The notes beneath the pieces are model-generated. The model made no database searches. It was not told the origin of the DNA and was given only the letters and a program-made list of their open reading frames with translations. A stretch of DNA of 64,000 bases from Pyrrhosoma nymphula (Eukaryota > Arthropoda > Insecta > Odonata > Coenagrionidae): positions 77,090,576 to 77,154,575 of the forward strand of contig OY754329.1 of NCBI GenBank assembly GCA_963573305.1, given 5' to 3'. This document shows, one piece after another, positions 32,705 to 45,279 of this stretch (positions are counted from its first letter, which is position 1; each line of letters begins with the position of its first letter). The position numbers were made by a program, and so were the translations under genes.

Positions 32705-33470
32705 GCGACTACCGACGTCATTGAAAATAAATAATATATTCCCACCTTTCGTATGAGTTGTTTAAAATGTACTACTTTTCCTATGACGTTCTTTGTTATT
32801 AAAAAATAATACTAAGTATTAAAAAATGCAGAATATTCGACGTATATATATTTCCAATGAACACTTGATCCATCCATGGGACAGCCGACTGCATCGCCAT
32901 TTTCATCGAGTTATTGCATTTTGACTTTAGTTATTGCACGAATTTGCTAACTACTCAAAAATTAATTGGCAAGGTGCCGAAATTTTATTAACATGTGACT
33001 CCTCGGGAGAATTTGCTTCTTATAAATAGCTTTTCGCGTAAATGTCAGTCATATTAGATAGAAAAGATTATTTTTTCCCCACGTCTCCACCTTCGTCGCA
33101 CACAAAACCAAGGAATTTAAATTTGCGAATATAATAGCGTGGGAAGGTATTATTTTAGTTCTTTTCGTATCAGAGAGACGATACAGTTTTTTTATAATTG
33201 GACAGAATATGAATAAAAAGACACTAAAGTTATTTTACGGTGGAATCACTTAGAGGAGGTCAGGTGAAAGTGGAATGGAGCCTATTGTGAGGTGGGAGTG
33301 GAGATAGGTTCAGAAAATACGTCTTATAAAAAGGAGTGCAAACGAGGAAGAGTGCTCGACATGGTGGCGCAGGGAATAGGAATCTTCCTCTTACTGCAAG
33401 TATTAGGCATTAAGCCTTTTACTACCTTCTCCATTCTTGGTCTCCCCATCTCCTTAGTAGACGTCCCAGA
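32705..33470. other. Unassigned stretch
   Basis: No gene or repeat recognised. Confidence 0.35.
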
Positions 33471-33479
33471 GATATTCTT

Positions 33480-33810
33480 CCTCTCGTTCTACATTTCCAT
33501 ATTTGTTTGGGGATTCATTTTTCATCCATTCTTTGTACCTGTTCCCTCCGTCTATTTCTGTATTCTCGTGTCGTTTTTTTGATGCCTTGTGTCCCGAGTC
33601 CTTGCCTTATAGCCAAATTTATTTTTCTGTCCGCTCTTGTATAGCGTCTCTCCTTAAAAATTTCATTTAAGATGTTTTGAAGAATCATCGTCCATTCGCT
33701 CTTGTAATGGTCCATTTCTCGCTGCTGTATACTTCATAAGTAATTACCAGTGTTTTATAAAATTTCATTTAGTTGGATTTTCTTACCTATTTTCTTTTAG
33801 TTTTGCAGTC
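33480..33810 (-). pseudogene. LINE group E, C-terminal region
   Basis: The minus strand shows FYKTLVITYEVYSSEKWTIT and, after a break, MKFLRRDAIQE, then KINLAIRQGLGTQG and YRNRRREQVQRMDE. These correspond to KFYK..(I/A)PT.LYGSE.W, EMKFLR and W..H..RM of the same family as 17590-17870. Several frame breaks. Confidence 0.6.
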
Positions 33811-33899
33811 TTGTACCGTCGACGCAGTTAAAGCTGGCGATTTTCTTGCACATGTCGATTTCAATTACATCGTTCCAAGAAAGTTATAGGTTGTGACAT

Positions 33900-36715
33900 T
33901 TTCTATACATTAATATTCAAATTATTTTAAATCTGACTGGCTCACCATCTTTGAATGCGGGATTTGGAGTTTCAGGAAGAAATCAGGAGTTGGTAGAGGA
34001 GGCGCACGCGGGAGGTAATTAGGGTCGCAGGAGTGCTGCTGATCGTTTAGAAAGGGAAAACTTTGGGCGAGTGCGGAAGGGGAAAATGATACTAGACAGT
34101 TTACATGAGTTGAATGAGAGTTAAGCAATGTTTCCGAGATAAAGAGGAAGTTGTGGTAAGTAAGAGAAGAGGGAACAACGGACATGTTTTTTGGTCGTAA
34201 TTGAGAGAGGAAGAATGTAAGCCCTCGAATTCCCCTCTCCCGTCTAAACGACCTGACTATATGTATACTTTGCACAGTTACTTATTATGTTCCTTGAAAA
34301 TTACTGTAAACGGTTGAAGCCTGCGCCAGTATTAGATTTCAAGTGGTGAATTAACTACCTACATAACTGCGTTTCATTTCGTTCGTATTGCGTGTGGCCG
34401 CGATTCAGTATTCTCTATTTTTAATAAATTATAGCAAATAGGTCTGTGAATGGATACAAGCTTGAGACAGTCCCAGGAAATGAGGAACTCCTGGAAGATG
34501 TTACTTCTTGATCGATGCGGGAGGAAATGATTGGGGAAACCACCACCTCATTCGCGTGCTCGCTGAACAAGAAGAAGAGTCAGTTTCGCGGAAGTGGAAG
34601 GAAGAAGGCACCTCATTCTTCGGGAAATTGGGAGATGGTTCCTGGATTATTGCCGAACTCCTGGAGTCTTCCGGTGGAGTTTGTTTCTTACCCTTTCCCC
34701 CCCCACCCACAATCTCTGCCTGGAACCCTTACGTGCCCTGGCCAGTCCCTCCCACTCCTTCCAAAACCCTTTTCCCCATCCCCTCCCCCTCTCTCCCTCT
34801 CCAAGCATTTGACTTGGCCCGTACTGAGCCGTGATATCCCTTCTTATAGACCCTCCCACATTTCTGTCTACAAGCTCCTCCACTGCCGGAGGTGTGACCT
34901 GGCTCATTCTCAGCCGTTCTCTCTGTCTCCGGCTTCTCTAGATCACGCGAATCACGATCCTGTCCCTCGGGCGATACCTCTCTCACCTTTCCATTTCTAT
35001 ATCGAGACTCAGCTGCCATGTTGCGATGTGTTGATGGTAATACTTGCGACGCAGTGAATGCGATAATTTGAGCTTATTAATGACCGTACATTTTTAGTTT
35101 AAACCTGAAAAGTGAATTGAATCAAATATGTGCAATCATTTATGTGTGGAATTTGTCTTCAACTAGGAGTACACGCTATTATAATGTGGAATCCTCGTTG
35201 TGATTATAACTATCCGTACACTAGTATGACGTGGAAAATAGACTACGTGCACGATATATATAAAATTTCATTTTCCAAGAGCAATAAGTGACCATGACAG
35301 TGGATAAGCGGGTCTTCCGCGCAGGCGCACCACCCTTCCCCCCGGGATGCAAGCTCACGCTTATGACCGAGGGTACGGAAGGGCTGCGGGAATAGGAAGG
35401 AAAACAGGATGGGTAAAAAGGGTATGGGAAAAGGAACATTCCGGCCCCAGAGTCATATATAGGCTAAGGGGAAAACGGAACGCGAAACAGCATTTGATCA
35501 CTTGCGTTGGCTACGATGAATTCTATGAAAGAGAAAACATCAGAGTGGCAACCCGTCGTACAGCCGGGTCCGCTAGATACCATGACAGTTGCGATGGAAT
35601 TCTCACCCTCGCTAGGCAGATTAGACTTTATACTTGTGTTTAATAACATAGCATTGTTACTAGCACCTCACCCCGCTTGAAATGTCCCGCGTTTTTGTGT
35701 TTTCTGCTTGAATAATCATTTACTTATGAAGTAGCGGTTTATTTGAATTAATAGTATGTTAATAATTATCCATAGTACTATCTAAATCCGAATACTGCAT
35801 TTCAGCATGTTCGCCAGCGTAGCGCTCTCCTAGTTTTTGGTTTGGCCGTGCTTTGTTTTCCTGGCTGCACTTTGGTCTGCGCCTAGTGGCCACGGTAGCG
35901 TGCAAATCTCGATCTAGAATTGTCACGAGAATTGTATGTCTCGTCTGGAATCAACCTGTCTCTCACATCCTTAAGGTGGCTTTCACGGTTATTCGTAGGT
36001 GTAGATGAAAGTTACTAAAGGTCTTTTACCCTCATTGTGAAACGTGAAATTTAACGAGTGAGGTGTCGTAATTTACGTTCAAAGAAAGAGAAATGTTAAT
36101 GATCGTTTGAAGAACTAAGTCTCGTATAACATTTTTACTCTCAGTTTTATTTTATGTAACTCAATTTCCTATTGTTACGCGGTTTTGTTTTTGTTATAGA
36201 CGTTCCTTTTTTTTTAGTGATAACTGTTAAATATGGCAAAAATTAACTCTGAATGTTTATCGTCTCTACCTTCGATAAATTATCTCCTGACTTCTGTATA
36301 TCGTACTGTTGGAATGATTTCAATGCGTCCATCGATATGGAGTATGTGAGCCTAGCATTTTTAATCGTATCTAAATTTGCAGCTGTATGAAATCGGTCGA
36401 ACTGGGATCGGTCACAGACGTGAAACTCGCGGAGTTATCCCTCATGCCGAGTATAAGCATCGTAGTAAAGTTATTTTGATGGAGTATAATGCGACCTTAT
36501 ATCATAAATACGATCATCTGTGGAGAATCTTACTCAAATATTCGTTGCTTATCTTGGAGGAAATACTGCTTTGTGATCCGCATTTTTATGGGAAAATATG
36601 GTCCTCATATTTGGTCGCTACTCTCCTGTGTGAGTAAGATATAATTTATTATCCTTGCGCGTTATTACTGAAAGAGCCCACATGCTTTGATTAGACGTAT
36701 TCAGTCTTTCCTGTT
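33900..36715. other. Unassigned; includes G+C-richer patches with chance frames
   Basis: The region 34500-35060 has long overlapping frames on both strands (up to 180 codons, 34515-35057 plus), but their translations are Pro/Ser-rich and unlike any domain. No promoter or splice pattern is convincing. The rest is AT-rich with nothing recognised. Confidence 0.35.
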
Positions 36716-36728
36716 TTTACCTAATTAC

Positions 36729-37749
36729 CAGGTTTGGTGAGATACTACAAAATTTGTATCTTGCTACTTTTTCTCTACTATCTAAAGAAATAGCTGCTAC
36801 TCTATTTTGGGTAGATATTAGAGTAAAAAAGTGGCAGCTACACTTCAGCTATTCGAAAATAGTAGCTGTTGGCCACTTTTAGCTACTTTTGGTTTACACT
36901 CGTTATTATTTAAAAATTGTTAAAATTTCGGTGTATATTTTTAAATACCAAGCTGCTTGCTGAGATTTAAACTATTGCAGTAAAATATTGAATTTAAATC
37001 AAAGATTAATGCAGTTTATTAAAAATGGATGCACTTGAACAATTAGAAATTATCAGACAGTCAAAACACCTTTGCAACAAATTATTATTTCCCCTCCTTT
37101 CAGATAACATTTATCTTTCCCGCCTCACCAGCCCTTAATCATCGTATCTTTTATTTTTTATTTTTCCCCCTCAACCCTATTTATTTAATCTGTTTCCAAC
37201 GTCTATTCCCCCCCTCCTCCTCCGTAACTACAACAACAATAACAAACTCAAATACCAAACTTCTGTATATTATATATTGTGTACCTGACCTGACGACGCC
37301 GTAAAGCGGCGAAACGCGTCGTTCAATAATAAAATAATATAGAAAAGTACTAAGCTGTGTTAATCATGAGTACTGATATTAGTAACTTCTACAAATTGAA
37401 GCCAGTTACAGTCAAGTAAAGTGTGTGGTATATAACAGTAAGCACTCAAAGCAATTGAATTAATATAATTTAATGATATTTGCTAAATGAGTTTCTGCAA
37501 TCATAATTTTATAGCCAAGTATTGCAAATGTTTTCGGGAAGAGATCATTTTCTTATGTTCCTTTGTGTACTTCATATTCCATCTCGTTGGTCACCGAGTG
37601 ATCTGGAAAAGTAGCTAATTATTGGAAGCCGGAAACAGCTGCTGACATTTTTGTAGCTTCAACTTACGCATTTACTTACAGAAAAATGTTGAGTGCTACA
37701 GCTACTGAAAAAAGTAGCGGCTACAGTAGCGCACTACTACCCAACCCAG
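36729..37749. mobile_element. hAT-like MITE, about 1.0 kb
   Basis: The left end CAGGTTTGGTGAGATACTAC and the right end (reverse complement CTGGGTTGGGTAGTAG) are diverged inverted repeats of the CAGGGTTGGG type. The flanks read CTAATTAC (36721-36728) and CTAAATTAC (37750-37758), consistent with an 8-bp target-site duplication, the hAT size, with one later base insertion. Both subterminal regions are dense in AGTAGCTAC-type motifs. No transposase coding remains. Confidence 0.7.
37265..37335 (+). repeat. Hairpin motif ACGACGCC..GGCGAAACGCGTCGT inside the hAT-like MITE
   Basis: 37290-37314 reads CTGACGA, C, GCCG, TAAAG, CGGC, GAAA, and CGCGTCGTT then pairs back with ACGACG. It lies in the middle of the MITE, preceded by a C-rich stretch, and may mark a separate nested insertion. 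It has the same base order as the palindromic elements. Confidence 0.6.
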
Positions 37750-37759
37750 CTAAATTACT

Positions 37760-39235
37760 TTATTTTCGGTGTCTTAGTTGTGGAAGTTATTCAATATTAC
37801 TGTTTAATATCTGACTCCTTTAATGAGTCAAAAATAGTATTGGAAATCGATGAGCAAACATTTACGGGCTGCTCAGCGGTTTTGCGTAGCAGAATACGCC
37901 GACCAACTGGATCCTAAACCTAACGTATGGATCTCTCTTGGTGAATTCTTCCCTCGCAAAGTGAAAAATGCCTTTGCATGGGGGAAATAGCTGTGCTTCG
38001 AACTCTCCGGGAACATTTTCGATGCCTCAGCAACCGAGGGGGTAAGGGAAATACACTCACCAGTTAAAACCCCATCTCTCATCTTCACTCCACTTCGTTA
38101 TCTTTCCGTACGCCCATTACCCCTCGGAATCTCCTCCCAAAAGTTTCAAATGTCAAATAATCGGTGCCATATTTTTTCCAATAGCTTCCGCACCATTTCC
38201 CTCATCAACTGCGCGCCTCTTAATCGAGGGAAAAATTGAAGTAAATATTTCTTCAAAGTCTCTCTTTTTGCGATCATCGACTTAGTAATTGTGACGAATC
38301 TCAATCCATCGACGCCCTTGTCGATAGTCCTTAATTTATGCCCGCTTAAAGTGACAAGACAGTCCTCGTGGAATTTATCAGCCTTGGTAGAAGTATTTAT
38401 CAGCCAACACTCCTCTTGAAACTTCTTTTCCCATCATAATCAATCGGTTTTTATATTTTTTACATTTTGTGAATGCGGACTCGCTATATTTTTCCTCGTG
38501 GACTCAATTCACATCCGAGACTTGCCTAAATAAAAAACTAACTGACGGGTGACATTAGTGGCAAGAGTTCCGTCCCATTTAACTCAAGCTTATGATCGAT
38601 GTCATTACTTGATCTTGGGATTTTGCCGTGGCAATTACTAACTAACTTAAACTAACGTTTCTCCTCCAGTACTGGAGGCTTCCTTGAAGCTGGTTGCTTA
38701 ACTATAGTATAATGGTTTGCATGATACCCCATTAAACTTCTATTCTCTTATGAAACATGAGCAATGAATTTATCACAAAATGAGGATAAAGGCATGTGAA
38801 AAGCAATTATTTTGCCAATACTGTTACAATTATTCATACAATATCCCTGATTTATTCCATTCTGAGCATAGGTCTATTAAGGTTATTCTTCTCGTTCATT
38901 TTCCTTCCATAATGCCTTTCTGGAGGCTGGTGTGTCGCAAAATGCGTCTACATGCTGAAGTTTTTCCTTCCCAAATCTTATTTAGTCTTGTTCTTCTCCG
39001 TAAACCTTAATTATGGGCATCTTTGAGTTATACTTATTCATACTTTTGTCTATACTAGTCGGATGAAAATCCGTTGTCTCCAGTGGCATTAGTAAAAAAA
39101 AATCTCCATTGGGGTTAATAGTGAATTTGCGTAGAATCTCATTCAAATTCTGGGGATTCTGTTCAACTATACAAACAGTTAGTACTGCGGAAAAAGTAGA
39201 ATCAACCTGTTCCAGAAACGCCCACGAGCCTGTTT
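37760..39235. other. Nothing recognised
   Basis: AT-rich DNA. CCTCCAGTACTGGAGG near 38666 is a perfect 16-bp palindrome, but a lone one of this size is expected by chance in a window this long. Confidence 0.35.
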
Positions 39236-39239
39236 TTAG

Positions 39240-39560
39240 CATGACCATTTGACATTATGTATACAGTATATTAGAATGATCTACCGGTTAAGGTAGGTTG
39301 AAACGGAAGAGAATAAAAAATCATCTAGTAATTTTCAGGCAAGAGCCCCTATCTCCAAGCGCAATTTCTTTCTTCAACTCAGCTTACGTAATACCTCTCT
39401 TCATCCCGTGCAGGAAGCCAAGCCCATTCTCTTTCTTATCCTTCACCGCTTACACCTTGTTAAAAAATCGGTATTGTTCAGTTATAAGTGATTTTTCGAT
39501 ACTTTTCCACCATTCTCGAAGAGATTCGCTTGGATTCTCCGGTCGATTCCGAATGATCGG
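39240..39560 (-). pseudogene. LINE group C, extreme C-terminus and 3' end
   Basis: The minus strand reads GFLHGMKRGIT, then AELKKEIALGDRGSCLKI, comparable to the MKRGMTHHGIKEEI segment at 22.1 kb. The outer edge at 39270-39300 (plus strand GATCTACCGGTTAAGGTAGG) resembles those at 22.08 and 42.89 kb, the shared 3' terminus. Heavily truncated. Confidence 0.5.
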
Positions 39561-39599
39561 GTTAGTAAGCTAAATAAAAGCGGTACCGAGGGTCTCTTA

Positions 39600-41090
39600 G
39601 GACCCCATCGAACCATCCATCGCGTAACTGCGTGTCGGTTTGACTATCTCAATATCCGCTGCAGTGAGAAAAAAATACAACTCCGCTACACTTTGAACCG
39701 CTCCGCTGCCTCTTCGCACTTCGCCATTGGAAAAAAGAGGAGGGGTTCGTCTTATCGTCCTCATGCAAGCGTGCACACGTGCCTTGAGTACACGACACCA
39801 TCGATTAACTGCACTTCTGAGTGACATGAGTGTCTGGCAAAGGAGCTCCAACTGAAAGGACTGGAGCGAATGTAATATAAGATGGAGAAGGTGGCAAAGG
39901 ACAAAAGGCTTTAGAATAGTGCTGAGCCATTGCCGAATTTCGATATTTCTTTGGGATAGGTATAGCATTTATATATATATATTTAAATTCATGGCGTGTA
40001 CTTAGTTGTTTGAAATATGTCGCATTTCACCTCATGTCGCTTATTATTTCCAGAAAGTGCGTATCGCAACATAGAGCATGTGCTAATCGCGTTATTTTTT
40101 TGGGAAAATCACATAAAATTTTATAGAATACCTTAGAAAAATTCCAAATAACTAAGAAGTCTTCCTGTCGGGTAACCGTCGCCTTATTATGCACCTAAAT
40201 GCTTTTGAGTGCATATGAATATCCTTGTATTTGAATAAATACTGAGGCCCGACCTCCTAGTTTTTGAGCGAGCTAAGATGCTGGTATAATGTAAGATTAA
40301 AGATACTATTAAACGAGAGTCGTCTTTCTTAGTCAGTTTCTTTTTTAACATTGAGCTGAACACTTTATTAAACCATAGGGAGGAATATGTATGACCCTGC
40401 TTATGAATAAATTCCGAAAAAACGAAAAAGTTGTCGAATTTGTTTTTTATAAATGTACTCACTGAGACATACGCATCGTCATGAAATTATTCTTATTTCA
40501 TTTGCACCAACTCTTTTCAATAATTCAGCCGAATCTGTCGTATTGCATCACATTGCATCTCAATGTCAGTCCGTAGCATCGCATATCACCTACGATCGCT
40601 GTGCGATACATCCGGTATATCGCATATAACGGTTGATGCATCGCCACGTCACGAAGGTCTACTTTAGAGGGGCTAGATCGTAAGGATGTCTCGGAGAAGG
40701 TTTGAAAAACGACGCCCTGCCCGCGTTATTTCCGCATTTGCATGCCACTCAGGGGGGCCGGGTGCCGTAGCCGAGGGCTGGGAACAGGAGTCGCCTCCTA
40801 CTCCACGTCTCGCCTTCACGGGAGTTCCGGGAGACCAGCGATTCCGGGAAAAAGAAATCTCCCCCGGGATCATTTCTTATTCTCGCCATCTAAGCCTCCT
40901 GCTACCTCCTTACGTAGCCGTCACCTAATACCTTCTCCGTATGTACATTCGTTTCTCTTGTAGGTCCAATCTCTTTTTCCGAGAACTTAAACCCTACTCG
41001 ACGTACCACAGAGCTAAATTTCCGAAGCGACGATCTTCGAGTTAGTTCGTGGCTATTCATCGCGTCCCGTTATTCAAGTTATTCTCTTCC
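39600..41090. other. Unassigned; CpG-dense patch at 40690-40830
   Basis: The patch 40690-40830 is unusually rich in CpG compared with its flanks and is open in more than one frame. I see no domain. A cluster of GCATCGCATAT-like words lies at 40550-40640. Confidence 0.35.
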
Positions 41091-41104
41091 GTACGCTGAA
41101 GCCA

Positions 41105-41270
41105 AATAAGTTAAAGAGCCATCGTCTGCAGGGCCGTAGAATCATCATCAACGGCCCTGAAGACGATGGAAAAGTCTTCCATGGAGGCGTCGGCGGAGAT
41201 GGCGAACCTAACCCAGTCGGAAGCCCGAGAATAATTCACTTCAATCATTCACCGGGAAAACGTCAAATCC
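41105..41270 (+). repeat. Group G palindrome relative, degenerate
   Basis: The centre GGGCCGTAGAATCATCATCA with ACGGCCCT forms a short hairpin. It is followed by AAGTCTTCCATGGAGGCGTC, CCTAACCCAGTCGGAAGCCC, and ATTCACCGGGAAAACG, in the order seen at 14562 and 19846. The left arm is missing beyond about 40 bases. Confidence 0.6.
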
Positions 41271-41274
41271 TAAA

Positions 41275-42870
41275 AAAAAAGCATTAAAGATAAGTGGAAG
41301 TTTTGAAGCCGAAGCATTTGGATTTCCAGGATGTCTATCGTGTGGTATCATCATATTTGACGAAATTTTCTCCGGCGTTGCGGGAGGCATTGTCAGATCT
41401 GAAGTGCATTTAGCAGGTTTTAGCCCGTCTTATGTGTAGCCAGACTCTGGTATGACTTGATGTGTCCTGATTTTGACTTTGAAAATGCCGAACTCATTGC
41501 GAAGGAAAATGAAGTACAAACCGAGACTCATTCGAGTAGCCATCGAAATAGCCGATAAACCTAACTTCTATGCGCTCTTGAACGCCATAAACCTACAAAT
41601 CAGGACACACCTACTCCGACAAGAGTCATAATACGGGCCAAAGCCTCCGCAATACACTTCAAACCTGAAAATCCTTGCTGCAACGCCGGTAAAACTTTTG
41701 TCAAATAAGATGATTCCTCCTGGAAGACATCCCGAAAATCCACTGCTTCAGCTAAACACCTCAACGGAAGCCTCCATCAAGATATTTTGTAGTGTCAAGG
41801 AGCCTGTTTCTTGCCAAATCGCTTGTTTCTAGAAAAGAGGCAGTACGCCTATCACTCACTTGTCATATTGACATGTTTTCTTCGCCTTATGCTATCAAAA
41901 AAATTTTCTTGTTTCCATTTGTGCGTAGGTATCGCTTTTCTTGGAAAAAAACGTTTCGCAAATGTCTTCTTGGGCGTATAATTACCTTGGATTAATAGTG
42001 AAATTGCATTGGGCGCAAAACACAACGTTGATTTTCAATGAGGATCAAATGAGTACTGGAGGCTGTTATGTATTTTACGTGTCTTGAAGCTTGAAGGAAT
42101 TATACCAAAATATTTCATTCCTTTAGGGGAAATTGTATTCAAGAACAGCAGTGGTGTATTCTTGTTTTTCGAGCAGTTTGTGACAGTTTTATAAGGCTTT
42201 CCATTTGCGCTAGAACGACGCAATTGTTATGCGAAGAGGGTTATACTTAGGCAGTTACTGGGCTGGTTGAACTGCTTTTATTTTCCAAACTCCTTTCTTG
42301 CAGCAGTTACCATTCGCGGAACTGGTAAAAGCTTTGTTCTCACGCGGTACCCATAGAGGGCCTGTGACCTGGAAATTCTCGCAAGTTACTCAGCCGGTGT
42401 CTTTTTCTTGGCCTTTTAGTGTCCTGATGACCCGGTTATATCGTTTCCTGGTGCTCTTACCTGCTCTCTTTGGCCGTTGTGAGTCCCTGAGTGCTTCCTC
42501 CAGGCGCCCACTGCCAATATCTCTTGTGTGCGACGGTTTCATTGCCGCACCGCCGTCTTGACGCCGCTTTTTGAGGCCTTCGGAGCCATTAAAGAGCTCT
42601 CCGAACATCCTTTCTCACTCTCACTTGGTATCGCTCGTTTGAGGAAACTTTTCTTCTCTCACTGACAATTCTCCTAATTATGGTCATTGCCGCATTCACA
42701 CTGCCATCGTACGAGTCAAAGTAACCTATCGGCGTGGATTCACACTGCTTCTTGAGTTAGCCATTGTAACTCCTTGCTATCCTCCATAGAATTTGCAATG
42801 AAAATGCTAAAAGCCAGCTGCTTATCTCAACCGAAAGTAAAATTATCTGAACATTATTAAACATCTCGGA
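41275..42870. other. Unassigned stretch
   Basis: No gene or repeat recognised. Frames at 42298-42608 overlap on both strands and show no domain. Confidence 0.35.
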
Positions 42871-42879
42871 GATTTTTGT

Positions 42880-43420
42880 TTTAGGATTATCTACTGGTTA
42901 TGGTAGTTTTAAGTGAAAAAGCTTATCTCTTTGCATAACTTCTTTCTTCTACTCAGCGTACGTCCTAGCCTTATCATCCCATCTATAAAATCTATTCTCT
43001 TCCTTTCCTGCTTACCCAACTTCCTCCGTGTATCATGACTTTCAACATCCCTTCGTTCCTCATTACCTGTTACAACCACCAACTCTGCCTCCCTCTTATC
43101 TCCTCCAGAAGTTTCTTCTCCTCACCCACCATACCAATCACTTCCCTATTCGACTTCCTTTCCGTCCACCGTAGTTTCTCCATTCTCCTTCACACCCACA
43201 TTTCAAATGTTTTCAACTATTCTCGTCCTCTTTCTCTTATTCCAGGTTTCTGCCCCATACAACGCTACGCTGCGTACGAAAATCTTCTCTGTTTTGTATT
43301 TTTGAGAATATTTTTAAATAAAATTGTACTTTTCTTTGCAAATTAATTACGGAAAATGATGAACCCTTCTCCATTTTTCTGTAGAATTTGATTTTCTTGC
43401 CTATTTTTTTCCTTTCTTTA
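42880..43420 (-). pseudogene. LINE group C, C-terminal region
   Basis: The minus strand contains SVALYGAETW near 43260, then RKSNREVIGMVGEEKLLEE and KQERKRIDFIDGMIR. These match the LYGAETW, VxxMVGEER.LL..I and RKRxxxLD segments of the same lineage as 22.1 and 39.2 kb. There are several frame breaks. The 3' boundary near 42888 agrees with the other two copies. Confidence 0.65.
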
Positions 43421-43429
43421 TCCTAGCTC

Positions 43430-44005
43430 GTAGAATGATCAATTGTATGTTACGACGATAAAGTTACGATGTATAGTTCGCGTGCTCAGTATTTTTCTCA
43501 TGGCTATTTTTGTCAATCAATTTTGCAATCTTCTTGTTTGTACATCTCCTGATTTTTATGCAGTTTCCATTTTTAATTTACGTACTAAATTGTAATGAAT
43601 ATGTTTTCTTATAGAGTGTATGTAAAAGATATGAACTAATGAGAGTCATAATATACTAATAATTTTATCTAATCTCGTTTCAGGTAAGGTTTGCTACCTG
43701 TGTTACTGCCTAAAATAAGAAAGCTGTGACTCCGCAAAGGGTAATGTAAACGGATACTTTGATTTGATTCTTTGCTTGCTGCCCATCTACGGCCTCTGCT
43801 GATATATTTGGGCTTGATTGTCAGAACTACTTTTGGATGATACATTTATGCTAACCAGGTTTTTATGGGATCATTAGGCGGTTTAACAAAATAGTTTACA
43901 TAATAGCCAAAATTCCTTACGTTTAATTCTTACTCCTATGTAAAAGTGCGATTGATTACCTTATCGTGCTGAAAACTTTTGACGTTTTCCGGTGATCTTT
44001 TGACG
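43430..44005. other. Nothing recognised
   Basis: AT-rich stretch without matchable features. Confidence 0.4.
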
Positions 44006-44007
44006 TT

Positions 44008-44215
44008 TTCTGTCCCATTTCGACTCTCTGACAATGAGACCTCACGATAGGGTACCTATAAAAGTTATGACAATGGGTGATTTTAACCACTACATTACGT
44101 CCCGTTTCGACTCGTTTTGCAAAAGAACCACAGGGTGATTTTAACCACTTTACTAATAGCTTTGCGCTAGTGCTTCGTGCCTTATTCGCGAAGTAGTTAG
44201 GTCCCCCTGTCTCCC
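44008..44215 (+). repeat. Dispersed repeat (as at 16375) with an internal duplication
   Basis: GTCCCATTTCGACTC at 44011 and GTCCCGTTTCGACTC at 44099 each lead to GGGTGATTTTAACCACT, so the first part is duplicated in tandem. The outer part (ACTAATAGCTTTGCG to GTTAGGTCCCC) matches 16375-16505. Confidence 0.65.
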
Positions 44216-44219
44216 TCTC

Positions 44220-44725
44220 TGTCTCGTAGCCTCCCTCTCTTCCCATCCGTCCCTCCCTTTACCCTCTCCTCATTTTCACCTCCCCTCCTTTCCGCGCTTG
44301 TCTACGCCAGGTACTTTGCGAGAGCTATACCGAATTGAACACGCTCAAATGCTAGTTGCGATCAGGAACGGCAACCGGCTCGGCTGTGGGGGGGCTGCGG
44401 TGGCTCGGCTTTTTCTTTCTCTCTTTCTGTGTGAGAACTGGGCACTTTCCCTATCTTTTTTTCACTTTCACTGCCAACCCACTTCCTTCGCTTTCCCCTC
44501 GTTCCCCCTAGTGTCTCCTTTGGCGGTGGCGCACCTCGCCCTTGAGACGTCCGACTTCCTTTTCCGTTTGCCTTATTTCCTCCTCCCCGCGTTCCTCCTC
44601 CCACCAGCCACCGCTCTGCCGATGCGTGAAGACATTTCGCTGGCGCCCGTGAAAATATGCACGACCCTTTGTGTCTTTTTCTGTTCTTTCACTGGTACGA
44701 GCGTGATCAGACAATGGCAAGACCT
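44220..44725. other. G+C-rich stretch with chance frames
   Basis: The frame 44298-44786 (162 codons, plus) is Leu/Phe/Pro-rich because of pyrimidine bias and runs into the hAT-like end at 44731. No domain. Confidence 0.4.
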
Positions 44726-44730
44726 TAGAT

Positions 44731-45042
44731 CAGGGGTTCTCAACCAGTGGGGAAATCCCTCCCTGGGGGAATTTAGAAGGATGTAGGAATTGGGAAATGT
44801 TGGGAAATTGGGACCGCTATTTAGTAATATGCGATGTCCTGTGGATCATGGAAAATTTGTTGAGTTATAGTGAGTGTTAATATGTTCTCTGGCGTTCACT
44901 AAAGTTTATTAAATGTCACTGATTAAAATTGATTGTTAAACATGCGCATATTATTTGAAATACATCTTCTGAGTTAGACCATCCTGGGAAGGGGGAATTA
45001 TAACCTGAGCTATGGTGGAACGGGGGAAGATTGAGAACCAAT
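44731..45042. mobile_element. hAT-like MITE, about 0.3 kb
   Basis: The left end CAGGGGTTCTCAACCAGTGG and the right end (reverse complement GGTATTGGTTCTCAATCTTC) are inverted partners, with GGGGGAA blocks just inside both. This is the CAGGGGTTCTCAACC type of hAT end. No target-site duplication could be confirmed. Confidence 0.6.
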
Positions 45043-45279
45043 ACCACAGAGGAAAACTGGTATTTGAATGGCCTCATGTCATCTCCGCATACTTGGGAGA
45101 CTTTTGATACAAATATCGTCATCCTCTATTTATTGGGCTATGTTAATAGTATTCCAAGGTACCTTTTCTGCTCGCCTTTTCGACATTCAAAATAGTGTTT
45201 CCTCATCATGTCATCTACATCTCCGCGTACTACATATCTCTTCATTCCGTCCAACTAGCCGATGTATTTCCTCCCTCTT

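Noticed and set aside
34515..35057. 180-codon plus-strand frame and overlapping frames
   Set aside because: At least four overlapping open frames on both strands in a pyrimidine-biased stretch; no domain.
35880..35900. Second CTCF site (CCACTAGGCGC on the minus strand)
   Set aside because: Deviates from the consensus at two core positions.
44298..44786. 162-codon plus-strand frame
   Set aside because: Ends inside a hAT-like MITE end and consists of Leu/Phe/Pro runs.
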